Shown here in pieces: positions 20,289-30,712 of a stretch of DNA of 64,000 nt. The DNA is taken from NCBI GenBank assembly GCA_013376735.1, contig VINJ01000001.1, positions 434,001 to 498,000 on the forward strand, written 5' to 3'. Below the pieces are notes generated by a model, which was given only the letters and a program-made list of their open reading frames with translations, was not told the origin of the DNA and did no database searches. A program made the translations under genes and the position numbers. Each line of letters opens with the position of its first letter. Positions within the stretch are counted from its first letter, which is position 1. Source of the stretch: a bacterium Scap17. Lineage in GTDB: Bacteria > Pseudomonadota > Gammaproteobacteria > Pseudomonadales > Halomonadaceae.

Positions 20289-20833
20289 TGAGCAAGAGAT
20301 ATGAGGTGCATCACCGGCCCCTTCTCTGGCCTTCCAACGATGACGGTACTCACTGCCCTGTGCGCTCCGTGATCGCTGACAGGCCAAGCGTCTGCTCCAC
20401 GCGATGTGTGACTTCAGGTTGCGATGAGACAGGTACGGCCCTGGTGGGCATGGACAGTATCTTGAGGGCAAGGACGCCCGGGCAAGGATGCCCGAAACCG
20501 ATGCGGTAGCCGGAGAGATTGGCTGCCGTCATCCCCGAATTGATGATCGAGGCGGGCAAGTCGGCAAGCCATCCGACTCGATCACCCACATTGCGATGTG
20601 TTGCCCCCTGCTTCACATCCGATAGGGAGCGCGGACGCTGTCCGGCGTGAACGTCAACTGATCTGGAACGACCACCAGGTGACGTTCTTTTCTCCCGGGA
20701 CTGGCAGGCAGACCACCTGTCAGACCCGCCAATCACGTGGTGCCTATGGTCTCCAGGTGCCAGAGTCACCACGTGATGACTGACCCTTCAGTTCCCTGCG
20801 TACTTGGGGCCGGCTATGCCGGCCCTCTTTTTT
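20289..20833 (+). ncRNA. Candidate structured non-coding RNA upstream of glrK
   Basis: The stretch has no credible gene but many stems. In order: twin 14-nt hairpins GGGC-AAGGAC-GCCC and GGGC-AAGGAT-GCCC (20466-20493); CGGTAGCC/GGCTGCCG with loop GGAGAGATT (20504-20528); CACAT/ATGTG (20587-20600); AGCG-CGGA-CGCT (20628-20639); GAACGTCA/TGACGTTC (20649-20687); CTGGCAGG/CCTGTCAG (20701-20723); an 11-bp stem ATCACGTGGTG/CACCACGTGAT (20732-20777); and a U-tract terminator. The 5' end is set by the sigma-54 promoter and is uncertain; the RNA could be shorter or processed. It lies where glmY lies in enterobacteria, upstream of glrK, but I see no sequence likeness to GlmY. This is inference from structure and position. 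Confidence 0.5.
20807..20833 (+). terminator. Strong rho-independent terminator before glrK
   Basis: GGGCCGGC-TAT-GCCGGCCC is followed by TCTTTTTTG. It is a textbook intrinsic terminator on the plus strand, although no protein gene ends nearby. It therefore marks the 3' end of an unannotated transcript. Confidence 0.88.
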
Positions 20834-20996
20834 GTGCGTCTAGCGCTGAGTGGCTACTAATTTCATGCGAAACGTTGCCAATGGGACGGTTTGTCTCGTG
20901 GCGACCTTATGATTTGAATAAGCGTCATATTTATTTACGAACTGGCAACCGCGATGGACGCCGGTGAACTCTGGTACTCTAGGAAGACGTGATTCG

Positions 20997-22589
20997 ATGA
21001 TGACCATCCCTTTCCTGCATAGAGTTCTTTCCATGGCCTCCACAGTGTCACGACGCTGGCGTCCCCGCTCGTTGCCTCAGCTGGTTCTGATGGCATTTCT
21101 GGTGGTGATGCTGCCGATTGCCGTGCTCATGTTCCAGGCTGGGCAGGCGCTGTCGGAATTGTCGGAACTGGCGGATGTCAGTGCCCGCCAGGCGGTCGAC
21201 CAGACTCGCCGCGCCCGCACGCTGACCAATCTCACCGTCGAGATGGAGCGTAGCGCCCGCCAGTACGCCGTGCTGGAAAATCCTGATCTGATGAAGATCT
21301 ACGCCGACAAGGCCAACAGCTTCCGCACCTTGCTGGATGAGCAGGCGCGGCTGTTGGGTGAGGGGGACCCTCGCGTCAGCGAGTTGAAGGCGACGCTGTC
21401 TCAGCTCGAGCGCATGCCCGAGATGAGCGTCGAGCAGGTCAGCCGCCACCTGGAAGACTTCGGTCCCTTCTCCATCCAGGCCAGTGGCCTGCTCAACTCC
21501 ACGCGTGAGCTCGTCGATGCGCGTATCGAAGGCATCCGCGCCCGTGCCTCCCAGGTCAAGAATCAGCTGTGGTGGCAGACCGCGGCGCTGGTCTCCATCA
21601 GTCTGCTGTTGATGCTGTTCTTCACCTGGCTGATCATCCGTCCCATCCGGCAGCTGGAGCGCCGCATCAATGGCCTGGGCAGTGGCATCGATAGCGAGCG
21701 GCCCATCGTCATCAAGGGGCCGGCGGAGCTGGTGCAGCTGGGCGAGCGCCTCAACTGGCTGTCGACGCGCCTGGATGAGCTCGAGGAGCAGAAGCAGCAG
21801 TTCCTGCGTCACATGTCGCATGAGCTCAAGACCCCGCTGGCCAGCATTCGTGAAGGCACCGGCCTGCTGATCGACGAGGTCGCCGGGCCGCTGAGTCCGC
21901 ACCAGACCGAGATTCTTGGCCTGCTGGATGATTCCAGCAAGGAATTGCAGAAGCTGATCGAGCAACTCCTCGACTACAATCTGCTGCAGCACAATCAAGG
22001 CCTCGAACAGAGCCGCTTCGATGTGCATGAAGTGTTCAAGGAAGTGCTGGCAAAACATCGTCTGGCACTGGAAAAGAAGGGCATGCGCGTGCATCTTCCG
22101 CCTGCCAGCCTCAGTTGGGAGGCGGACAGGCCGCGTACCGGACGTATTCTCGACAACCTGATCTCCAATGCCATCGCCTATGGCGAAGACAGTGGTGACC
22201 TGTGGTTGAGAGCCCGCAAGGAGCGTCGCAAGCTGGTCATCGAAGTCGCCAACAGCGGTGAGCCCATCGCAACCCAGGACCGTGACCACCTGTTCAAGCC
22301 CTTCTATCAGGGCGAGGTCAAGCGCAAGGGGCCGCTCAAGGGCTCGGGCATCGGCCTCTCGGTCGCCGCTGACAGCGCCCGCGCCCAATTTGGTCAATTG
22401 GCGCTGGTGGATGATCCCAGGGCGGATGTCTGCTTCCGGCTGACATTGCCGACACCGAGTCGCTCGCTGACGTCAGGGGAAGGCAGTGAGCATGAGCCGC
22501 AGGCAGACAGGGATGCCGCCGGAGCGGATCAGCAGTCCACACCACATGAAATGGCGTCACTGAACGCCATCAAGCACGCAAGGAACTGA
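20997..22589 (+). CDS. glrK: Sensor histidine kinase GlrK (QseE)
   Basis: A membrane-bound kinase of about 530 residues. Features: a first membrane helix at about 25-47 (LVLMAFLVVMLPIAVLMF); a helical periplasmic region; a second helix followed by HAMP; the H-box FLRHMSHELKTPLASIREGTGLL, nearly identical in type to enterobacterial GlrK; and an ATPase domain with NLISNAIAYG and GSGIGLSV. It phosphorylates GlrR. ATG 20997 has AGGAAG 10 nt upstream; GTG 20964 is less likely. The C-terminus has an extra acidic tail of about 40 residues. It heads the operon glrK-qseG-glrR. Confidence 0.93.
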   Translation: MMTIPFLHRVLSMASTVSRRWRPRSLPQLVLMAFLVVMLPIAVLMFQAGQALSELSELADVSARQAVDQTRRARTLTNLTVEMERSARQYAVLENPDLMKIYADKANSFRTLLDEQARLLGEGDPRVSELKATLSQLERMPEMSVEQVSRHLEDFGPFSIQASGLLNSTRELVDARIEGIRARASQVKNQLWWQTAALVSISLLLMLFFTWLIIRPIRQLERRINGLGSGIDSERPIVIKGPAELVQLGERLNWLSTRLDELEEQKQQFLRHMSHELKTPLASIREGTGLLIDEVAGPLSPHQTEILGLLDDSSKELQKLIEQLLDYNLLQHNQGLEQSRFDVHEVFKEVLAKHRLALEKKGMRVHLPPASLSWEADRPRTGRILDNLISNAIAYGEDSGDLWLRARKERRKLVIEVANSGEPIATQDRDHLFKPFYQGEVKRKGPLKGSGIGLSVAADSARAQFGQLALVDDPRADVCFRLTLPTPSRSLTSGEGSEHEPQADRDAAGADQQSTPHEMASLNAIKHARN

Positions 22590-22593
22590 AGTG

Positions 22594-23160
22594 ATGAAGG
22601 GGCAACGACTACTGATGCGCTTGGCCGCAGGCGTATTGCTCAGTACGCTTAGCGCCTGTGGCGCCCTGACCAATATCACCATGCCGGGCAGCGAGCCGGA
22701 AGTGGTCAGCCCGAGTGTGCGGGAGAGCTGCTACGGCATCGGCGACCTGCCGGACTTCACCGGCGAGGACTGCCTGCTGGATGAATGGGTCGCCTTCGCG
22801 CTGCAGGCCCAGCGTGGCAACAGCGGCTGGCGTGAAAGCACCCTTTTGCAGCTGGAAGGCAACCGCCATGACCGTCGCCTCGCGCGTGCCATCGTGCTCA
22901 GCTGGGGCGATGAATCGGACTGGGAGCTGGCCTCCGACCTCTACAAGGCGGACCTGCCTACCGCCCCGAGCCGCCTGCAGCCGCTGCTTCGCCAGTGGCT
23001 CAATGGCCTCGAGGAGCGTCGCGGTCTGATCGCCGAGCGTGACAAGAATGACGGTGCCCGTCGCAAGCTCAGCGCCGAGAATGCCCAGCTGACCAAGAAG
23101 CTGGAAGCCTTGACGGCCATCGAAGAATCGATCAATTCGCGCCGCCAGAGCACGCCCTGA
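22594..23160 (+). CDS. qseG: QseG-like lipoprotein
   Basis: A 188-residue lipoprotein with signal peptide and lipobox LSAC (Cys about 22). The mature part has CYGIGDLPDFTGEDCLLDEWVAFALQAQ and ends in a coiled-coil stretch (about 140-180). In E. coli QseG is an outer-membrane lipoprotein that contacts and stimulates the GlrK sensor. The position between glrK and glrR, 4 bp after glrK, supports the same role. ATG 22594 is preferred over GTG 22591. Confidence 0.85.
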   Translation: MKGQRLLMRLAAGVLLSTLSACGALTNITMPGSEPEVVSPSVRESCYGIGDLPDFTGEDCLLDEWVAFALQAQRGNSGWRESTLLQLEGNRHDRRLARAIVLSWGDESDWELASDLYKADLPTAPSRLQPLLRQWLNGLEERRGLIAERDKNDGARRKLSAENAQLTKKLEALTAIEESINSRRQSTP

Positions 23161-23280
23161 ACCCTCAGCGGCAGACTCTGGCCACGACCCTGTCACTCAA
23201 TCCCCGCGATTGCATGACGCAAGACTGTGCGGCCCCGACGTCGATGTCCCAGGCCCTCGGGTGTCGCAAGGAGAGTTAGT

Positions 23281-24648
23281 GTGAAATACGCACAAGCGCA
23301 TATTCTGCTCGTCGATGATGATGCGAGCCTGCTCAAGCTGCTCGGCATGCGTCTCGAAAGCCGTGGCTTCAAGGTCACGACGGCCAGCAGTGGCCGCGAG
23401 GCGCTCAGCCGTCTCGAAGCCGCACGTCCAGACCTGGTCCTGTCCGACCTGCGCATGGATGAAATGGATGGCATGGCCCTGTTCGGTGAGCTGCAGAAGC
23501 GTCAGCCGGGCATGCCCGTCATCCTGCTGACCGCACACGGCTCCATCCCTGATGCCGTCAGTGCCACCCGTCAGGGCGTGTTCAGCTTCCTGACCAAGCC
23601 GGTCGACAAGGACGAGCTGTTCGCCGCCATCGATGAGGCGCTGGCCCAGGCGCCGCCCGTAAAGGAGGGTGACGATGCCTGGCGTGCTGGCATCATCACT
23701 CGCTCCCCGCAGATGGAGCAGATTCTCGAGCAGGCGCGCATGGTCGCGGCATCCGATGTCAGCGTGCTGGTCACCGGTCCGTCCGGTTCGGGCAAGGAGC
23801 TGATGGCCAAGGCCATCCACAACGCCAGCCCGCGTGCCTCGCGTCCCTTCGTCGCCATCAATTGTGGCGCGCTGCCGGAGCAGCTGCTGGAAAGCGAACT
23901 GTTCGGTCACGCCAAGGGCTCGTTCACCGGCGCGGTCAGTGCCCACCAGGGCCTGTTCCAGGCGGCAGACGGCGGCACCCTGTTCCTCGATGAGATCGGC
24001 GACATGCCGCTGGCGCTGCAGGTCAAGCTGCTGCGTGCACTGCAGGAGCGTCAGATTCGCCCGCTGGGCTCCACCACCTCGGTGCCCATCGACGTGCGCA
24101 TCATCTCCGCCACGCACCGCAATCTCGACAAGGCGATGCATGACGGCGACTTCCGCGAAGACCTCTACTACCGACTCAACGTGGTCAATCTGAAGCTGCC
24201 CGCCCTGCGCGAGCGTGCCGAGGATGTGCCGCTGCTGGCCAAGTATCTGATCAGTCAGGCCGCCGCGCGCCACAAGCCGTTCGTGAAGGGCTTCTCGCCG
24301 GAAGCGCTCAACCTGTTGGCTTCCAGTGCCTGGCCGGGCAACGTGCGTCAGCTGGTCAACGTGGTCGAGCAGTGTGTCGCGCTCACCAGCTCCTCGATGA
24401 TTCCGGAAGCGCTGGTCTCCCAGGCGCTGGCCGCGGAGGAAAACGCCTTGCCGTCCTTCTCTGAGGCGCGTGCCGGCTTCGAGCGCAGCTACCTGATCAA
24501 GGTGTTGAAGATCACCGAAGGCAACGTGACCCAGGCGGCGCGTATCGCCGGGCGTAACCGCACCGATTTCTACAAGCTGCTGGGACGTCATGATCTGGAG
24601 CCGGGTGTGTTCAAGCCGGGCGCCGAGCAGGGTCCGCCTGACTTCTAG
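23281..24648 (+). CDS. glrR: Sigma-54-dependent response regulator GlrR (QseF)
   Basis: An NtrC-family activator of 455 residues. The receiver has its phosphoacceptor Asp at 56 ([11 protein letters not shown]). The AAA+ domain has Walker A GPSGSGKE (about 162), the sigma-54 contact loop as GSFTGA rather than GAFTGA, and Walker [14 protein letters not shown]. The C-terminal DNA-binding helix-turn-helix is [20 protein letters not shown]. The last two stretches closely resemble E. coli GlrR. GTG 23281 has AAGGAG 7-8 nt upstream. In enterobacteria GlrR activates glmY and rpoE with sigma-54; the sigma-54 promoter upstream of this operon is a natural target. Confidence 0.95.
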   Translation: MKYAQAHILLVDDDASLLKLLGMRLESRGFKVTTASSGREALSRLEAARPDLVLSDLRMDEMDGMALFGELQKRQPGMPVILLTAHGSIPDAVSATRQGVFSFLTKPVDKDELFAAIDEALAQAPPVKEGDDAWRAGIITRSPQMEQILEQARMVAASDVSVLVTGPSGSGKELMAKAIHNASPRASRPFVAINCGALPEQLLESELFGHAKGSFTGAVSAHQGLFQAADGGTLFLDEIGDMPLALQVKLLRALQERQIRPLGSTTSVPIDVRIISATHRNLDKAMHDGDFREDLYYRLNVVNLKLPALRERAEDVPLLAKYLISQAAARHKPFVKGFSPEALNLLASSAWPGNVRQLVNVVEQCVALTSSSMIPEALVSQALAAEENALPSFSEARAGFERSYLIKVLKITEGNVTQAARIAGRNRTDFYKLLGRHDLEPGVFKPGAEQGPPDF

Positions 24649-24668
24649 GTTTATCGCGTCCGAGGCCA

Positions 24669-24789
24669 CGCGAAAGGCGCAAGGTCAAAAGCGGCCCGGA
24701 GCTGCGCGAAGGGCGTAAGGTCAGAAGCGATCCAGCGCACCACTTCTTGCAAGCTCACGCGCGCAAAGTGTGAGATCAAAAGCGGCTCG
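24669..24789 (+). repeat. Three imperfect 30-bp repeats after glrR
   Basis: Units starting at about 24669, 24704 and 24757 share the pattern GCG-AAG-GCG-AAGGTCAAAAGCGG with several mismatches. They fill most of the gap between glrR and its terminator. No function is evident. Confidence 0.55.
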
Positions 24790-24817
24790 CTGTGGCGGAC
24801 GTGAAACGCCCAAGAAT

Positions 24818-24853
24818 AAGCCCCGTTACCGGTTCTGGTAGCGGGGCTTTTTT
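24818..24853 (+). terminator. Terminator of the glr operon
   Basis: AAGCCCCGTTACC pairs with GGTAGCGGGGCTT (one G-U) and is followed by six T. It lies between glrR and the convergent xseA. Confidence 0.85.
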
Positions 24854-24899
24854 CGTCTTGTTCTCGTCTTGTTCTCGTCAGTCCGAGGCAAGACAGGGC

Positions 24900-26270
24900 T
24901 CAGGGGCGCGGCTTGTAGCGGCGTTTGACCTCGACGGCGAGGCGGCCTTCGCCGAGGCGGATCGAGAGCATCTCACCGGGCTGGGTCTGGTGGGCGGCGC
25001 GGATGACCTTGCTGTCGCCATGTGCTGGTGTCGAGTGACTGCCGACGCGTTCGACGATGGCGTAGCCGCGGCTGAGTACATTGAGCGGACTGACCGCATT
25101 CAGCGCACGCATCGCGCCTTCCAGGCGTTCGCGGTCGGCGGCCAGACGGCGGGGCAGGGTGTTGTTGAGGCGCGGGGTCAGCATCGCCAGTTGCTGACGA
25201 TGACGCTGGATGTCGCGCGCCGGGCTTGCCTGCTGCAGGCGCCGGGTCAGCTGGTCGGCCTTCTGCTGCTCACTGGTCATGCGCATGCGCACTGCAGTGT
25301 GCAGGCGGCGTTCCAGCTCGCGGGCACGCTGGCGCTGGGTCTCGAGCTCTCGGGCCGGATGACGCAGGCGTGAACGGGCGTGATCCAGACGTTGCGCCGC
25401 CTGATCGAGACGGGCACGCTGCGCGCGCCACAGGCGCTGCTTGAGGGCGGTCAGCTGCTGCACCTGGGCGAGCTGATCAGGATATAGCGCCTCGGCAGCG
25501 GCGGAGGGCGTCGGCGCGCGCAGGTCGGCGGCCAGCTCCGCCAGGGTGGTGTCGGTCTCGTGGCCGATGGCCGCCACCACCGGCAGGCGCGAGTGGAAGA
25601 TGGCGCGCGCCAGATGCTGGTCATTGAAAGCCCACAGGTCTTCCAGGCTGCCGCCGCCACGTGTGATCAGCAGAGCATCACAGTCGCTGTCGCGATTGGC
25701 CATCGCCACCGCGCGAATCAGCTGCGGCACCGCCTGCGGCCCCTGCACGGCGACCGGCAACACGCTCAGCTGCGCCTGCGGCCAGCGCTTGCGCGTCACC
25801 GCGATCACATCCTGCAGCGCCGCACCGGTGGCGGAGGTGATCACGCCCAGATGGCGCGGCGGATGGGGCAGGGCGCGCTGATTGGCGAACACGCCCTCGG
25901 CCGCCAGTTGCTCCTTGAGGCGCGCCAGGCGCGCCAGCCACTCCCCCAGCCCCGCCTGCTGCAATGCCTCGACGATCAACTGATAGTCGCCGCGCGCCTC
26001 GAACAGTGACACCTTGGCGCGCACCCGCACCCGATCTCCGTCCTTGGGCTTCTCGCGCAGAAACTGGGCACGGCTCTTGAACAGCGCACAGCGCACCTGG
26101 GCGTTGTCATCCTTGAGCGTGAAGTAGCAGTGGCCGGAGCGCGGCTGCGAAAAGCCCGAGATTTCCCCCTCGATCCAGAGCTCCCCCAGGCCTCGCTCCA
26201 GCAGGCCCTTGGCCTCGCGGTTGAGCTGGGTCACGCTGATGGCGTTGGCGGCAGACGAGGTTTCGAACAC
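24900..26270 (-). CDS. xseA: Exodeoxyribonuclease VII large subunit
   Basis: XseA with XseB degrades single-stranded DNA from both ends. The N-terminal OB-fold runs about 10-110 (ISVTQLNREAKGLLE; LWIEGEISGFSQPRSGHCYFTLKD). The catalytic core follows with GVITSATGAALQDV, LLITRGGGSLEDLWAFND and VVAAIGHETDTTLAELAADLRAPTPSAAAE. A long coiled-coil follows, then a C-terminal segment with LNVLSRGYAIV. I choose GTG 26270 (VFETSSAAN) because AAGGAAA lies 6-7 nt upstream; the frame is open further but not family-like. It is divergent from guaB. Length 456. Confidence 0.95.
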   Translation of the reverse strand: MFETSSAANAISVTQLNREAKGLLERGLGELWIEGEISGFSQPRSGHCYFTLKDDNAQVRCALFKSRAQFLREKPKDGDRVRVRAKVSLFEARGDYQLIVEALQQAGLGEWLARLARLKEQLAAEGVFANQRALPHPPRHLGVITSATGAALQDVIAVTRKRWPQAQLSVLPVAVQGPQAVPQLIRAVAMANRDSDCDALLITRGGGSLEDLWAFNDQHLARAIFHSRLPVVAAIGHETDTTLAELAADLRAPTPSAAAEALYPDQLAQVQQLTALKQRLWRAQRARLDQAAQRLDHARSRLRHPARELETQRQRARELERRLHTAVRMRMTSEQQKADQLTRRLQQASPARDIQRHRQQLAMLTPRLNNTLPRRLAADRERLEGAMRALNAVSPLNVLSRGYAIVERVGSHSTPAHGDSKVIRAAHQTQPGEMLSIRLGEGRLAVEVKRRYKPRP

Positions 26271-26499
26271 GCGACTTTCCTTGTGCTGGAGCTGACGGGG
26301 AGCTTGAGTGAGGGCGACTATTGAAGTTGTGAAGCACTGAAGCTGGTGAAGAGAACAAGACAATGATGCCACAGGCGAGAAGCGAGAGACGATCCAAGGC
26401 GACCCATCGGGATGCGCTGGATAGCACCCAGCGAGGCGCGGCCCTGGCAAGGTGACTCACCGCCCGCCAGCCCGCAGGCCGCGTCATCCGTGGCTTTAG

Positions 26500-28167
<1,668 letters not shown>

Positions 28168-28185
28168 GACATAGCGAAGCGCGAC

Positions 28186-28220
28186 GCAAAGCGGGAGCCC
28201 TACACGGGTTCCCGCTTTGC
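28186..28220 (+). terminator. Hairpin between guaB and guaA
   Basis: GCAAAGCGGGAGCCC pairs with GGGTTCCCGCTTTGC (one G-U) across a 5-nt loop. There are only two T after it, so it is more likely a processing or attenuation element than a full stop for transcription. Confidence 0.55.
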
Positions 28221-28331
28221 TTAGGTCGAGAAAACTTCTTCCCCGGCGGTTTCGGGGGCCGGAAGGAGACGACGCCGCGCTCCCTCGCAGCTCCGAAGCG
28301 GGTCACATGACTCCCCAATGAGAGACTGAAG

Positions 28332-29906
28332 ATGCAAGACATCCATTCCCACAAGATCCTGATCCTCGATTTCGGTTCCCAGTACACACAGCTGATCGCG
28401 CGTCGCGTGCGTGAGCTGGGCGTGTTCTCCGAGGTGCGTGCCTTCGACATCACTGAAGAAGAGATCCGCGAGTACAACCCCAACGGCATCATCTTGGCCG
28501 GTGGCCCGGAATCCGTCACCGAGCTGGACTCGCCGCGTGCGCCCGAGTGCGTGTTCGAGATGGGGCTACCGGTGTTCGGCATCTGTTACGGCATGCAGAC
28601 CATGGCCGAGCAGCTCGGCGGCAAGGTCGAAGGCTCCAACGTGCGCGAATTCGGCTATGCCCAGATTCGTGTCGACGGTGAGTCCGCGCTGTTCAAGGAC
28701 ATCAAGGACCACCTGGACGACGAAGGCCGCCCGCTGCTCGACGTCTGGATGAGCCACGGTGACAAGGTCGCGAAGATCCCGGAGACCTTCACCGTCACCG
28801 CCTCCACCCCGAGCTGCCCGATCGCCGCCATGGCGTGGGAAGAGAAGCAGTTCTACGGCGTGCAGTTCCACCCGGAAGTCACCCACACCCTGCAGGGCCA
28901 GCGCATCCTCGAGCACTTCGTGATCGAGATCTGCCAGTCCGAGCGCCTGTGGACCCCGGCCAAGATCATCGAAGACCTGACCGATCGCGTTCGCGCCCAG
29001 GTCGGTGACCGCAAGGTGCTGCTCGGCCTGTCCGGCGGCGTCGACTCCTCCGTGGTCGCGGCGCTGCTGCACAAGGCCATCGGCGACCAGCTGACCTGCG
29101 TCTTCGTCGACAACGGCCTGCTTCGCAAGAATGAAGGCGACCAGGTCATGGAAACCTTCTCTCGCCACATGGGCGTCAAGGTCATCCGTGTTGACGCTGA
29201 AGATCTCTTCCTCGGCAAGCTGGCTGGCGTCAGCGACCCGGAAGCCAAGCGCAAGGCCATCGGCAACACCTTCATCGAAGTGTTCGATGCCGAAGCCGCC
29301 AAGCTGACCGAAGTCGACTTCCTCGCCCAGGGCACCATCTACCCGGACGTGATCGAATCCGCCGCCAGCAAGACCGGCAAGTCCCACGTCATCAAGTCCC
29401 ACCACAATGTCGGCGGCCTGCCGGACGACATGAAGATGGAACTGGTCGAGCCGCTGCGCGAACTGTTCAAGGACGAAGTCCGCAAGGTCGGCCTCGAACT
29501 CGGCCTGCCGTATGACATGGTCTACCGTCACCCCTTCCCGGGGCCGGGTCTGGGTGTGCGTATCCTCGGGGAAGTGAAGAAGGAATACGCGGACATCCTG
29601 CGTGAAGCCGACGCCATCTTCATCGAAGAACTGCACAACTTCGGCTGGTATCACAAGACCAGCCAGGCGTTCGCCGTCTTCCTGCCGGTCAAGTCCGTCG
29701 GCGTCGTCGGCGATGGCCGTCGTTACGAGTGGGTCATCGGTATCCGTGCCGTCGAGACCGTCGACTTCATGACGGCCCGCTGGGCGCACCTGCCGTATGA
29801 GCTGCTGGAGAAGGTCTCCAACCGCATCATCAACGAGCTGGAGCATGTCTCGCGCGTCACCTATGACGTCAGCAGCAAGCCGCCGGCCACCATCGAGTGG
29901 GAATGA
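28332..29906 (+). CDS. guaA: GMP synthase (glutamine-hydrolysing) GuaA
   Basis: GuaA aminates XMP to GMP using glutamine and ATP. The class I glutamine amidotransferase domain has its nucleophile Cys at about 85 (FGICYGMQ) and the His/Glu pair in FHPEVTHT. The ATP pyrophosphatase P-loop is LSGGVDSSV (about 232-240). The C-terminal dimerisation domain ends PPATIEWE, the standard end of the protein. Length 524, as in E. coli (525). It follows guaB, and a strong terminator follows it. Confidence 0.97.
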   Translation: MQDIHSHKILILDFGSQYTQLIARRVRELGVFSEVRAFDITEEEIREYNPNGIILAGGPESVTELDSPRAPECVFEMGLPVFGICYGMQTMAEQLGGKVEGSNVREFGYAQIRVDGESALFKDIKDHLDDEGRPLLDVWMSHGDKVAKIPETFTVTASTPSCPIAAMAWEEKQFYGVQFHPEVTHTLQGQRILEHFVIEICQSERLWTPAKIIEDLTDRVRAQVGDRKVLLGLSGGVDSSVVAALLHKAIGDQLTCVFVDNGLLRKNEGDQVMETFSRHMGVKVIRVDAEDLFLGKLAGVSDPEAKRKAIGNTFIEVFDAEAAKLTEVDFLAQGTIYPDVIESAASKTGKSHVIKSHHNVGGLPDDMKMELVEPLRELFKDEVRKVGLELGLPYDMVYRHPFPGPGLGVRILGEVKKEYADILREADAIFIEELHNFGWYHKTSQAFAVFLPVKSVGVVGDGRRYEWVIGIRAVETVDFMTARWAHLPYELLEKVSNRIINELEHVSRVTYDVSSKPPATIEWE

Positions 29907-29992
29907 TCGCCTGACGATCACCCCTCGCTGAGCTGACGCAGCGTTCTGTCGAGACGGTCTTTAGAACCGATCAAGACGAGAACGCAGCAAGC

Positions 29993-30030
29993 AAAAAGCC
30001 CTTCTGGCCATTGGCCGGAAGGGCTTTTTT
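29993..30030 (+). terminator. Terminator after guaA
   Basis: AAAAAGCCCTTCTGGCC-ATT-GGCCGGAAGGGCTTTTTT is an almost perfect hairpin (one G-U) with A and T tracts on both sides, so it can also terminate the convergent minus-strand gene. Confidence 0.88.
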
Positions 30031-30094
30031 GTGGGCGCGATTCAGGAAACGCTTACCGGCTTGTTTATGCCAGCTCGGCTCATTCCTGCTCGAC

Positions 30095-30712
30095 TCATTC
30101 CTGCTCGACTGGCGCCTGTCTGGCTTTCTGCAAATTCAGTCGGACGCCGTGGGCGGAGTGGAAGAAGCCGAAGCCGGCCAGTGGGCGGGTGTCGCCATCA
30201 GGGGTCTGCCAGTAGACATCGGCGCGGTGGTTGCGGACTTCGTGCATCACGGCGTCGTATTTCAGCAGCAGGGAGTCCGGTTCGGCCTTGTCGGTCTTCA
30301 CGTTCCATTGCGTGACGACCAGCACGTAGTCGCCAAGTTGTGGCTGATAGGTGGATGCGAGGCGCGCTCCCACCAGTTGCAGCGTCAGTTGTGTGTGATT
30401 CGCTGACAAGGCGAGGTGGTGACTGAGATAGTCGCCGAGTTGATCCACCAGTGGCTGCGGCAGGGGCTGGCCTGGTGCCTGCTCACCAAGGGCTGCCAGT
30501 TCCGGCGCGGCGATCAGCAGATCCTCGCGCGGGAACTGGAGCGTGAGGTGCAGCGTGTGCTGCGGTTGCTGCTCGAATGTCAGCACGCTGCCGGGCAGGG
30601 CGTGGGCGTGAGCCGTCTCGATGAGGCCGCCTCCCGCCCCGCTGGCCCCGTGGCCGAAAGAGATCATGACAAGGGCGAGCAGGGCGGTGCGCCAGGAAAC
30701 GCGCCGGCTCAT
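30095..30712 (-). CDS. Exported protein of unknown function
   Basis: A 205-residue protein with a signal peptide (MSRRVSWRTALLALVMISFG, then cleavage near AHAHALPG). The mature part looks mostly beta and contains LHLTLQFPREDLLIAAPEL and YVLVVTQWNVKTDKAEPDSLLLKYD. I do not recognise a named family; it is loosely like the periplasmic head of HupE/UreJ-type proteins, but there is no membrane part. Its ATG overlaps the stop of the upstream DUF3500 gene (ATGA), so the two are likely made together. The stop codon lies inside a duplicated 15-bp unit (30081-30110). Confidence 0.65.
   Translation of the reverse strand: MSRRVSWRTALLALVMISFGHGASGAGGGLIETAHAHALPGSVLTFEQQPQHTLHLTLQFPREDLLIAAPELAALGEQAPGQPLPQPLVDQLGDYLSHHLALSANHTQLTLQLVGARLASTYQPQLGDYVLVVTQWNVKTDKAEPDSLLLKYDAVMHEVRNHRADVYWQTPDGDTRPLAGFGFFHSAHGVRLNLQKARQAPVEQE

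Noticed and set aside
20041-20290. GacA-type upstream element for a CsrB-like RNA
   Set aside because: I looked for the TGTAAG-N6-CTTACA pattern and found none; the sigma-54 element is the better candidate promoter.
20350-20772. 140-residue minus-strand open frame in the argA-glrK gap
   Set aside because: No ribosome site or family likeness, and it overlaps the chain of hairpins; it appears to be an accident of high GC.
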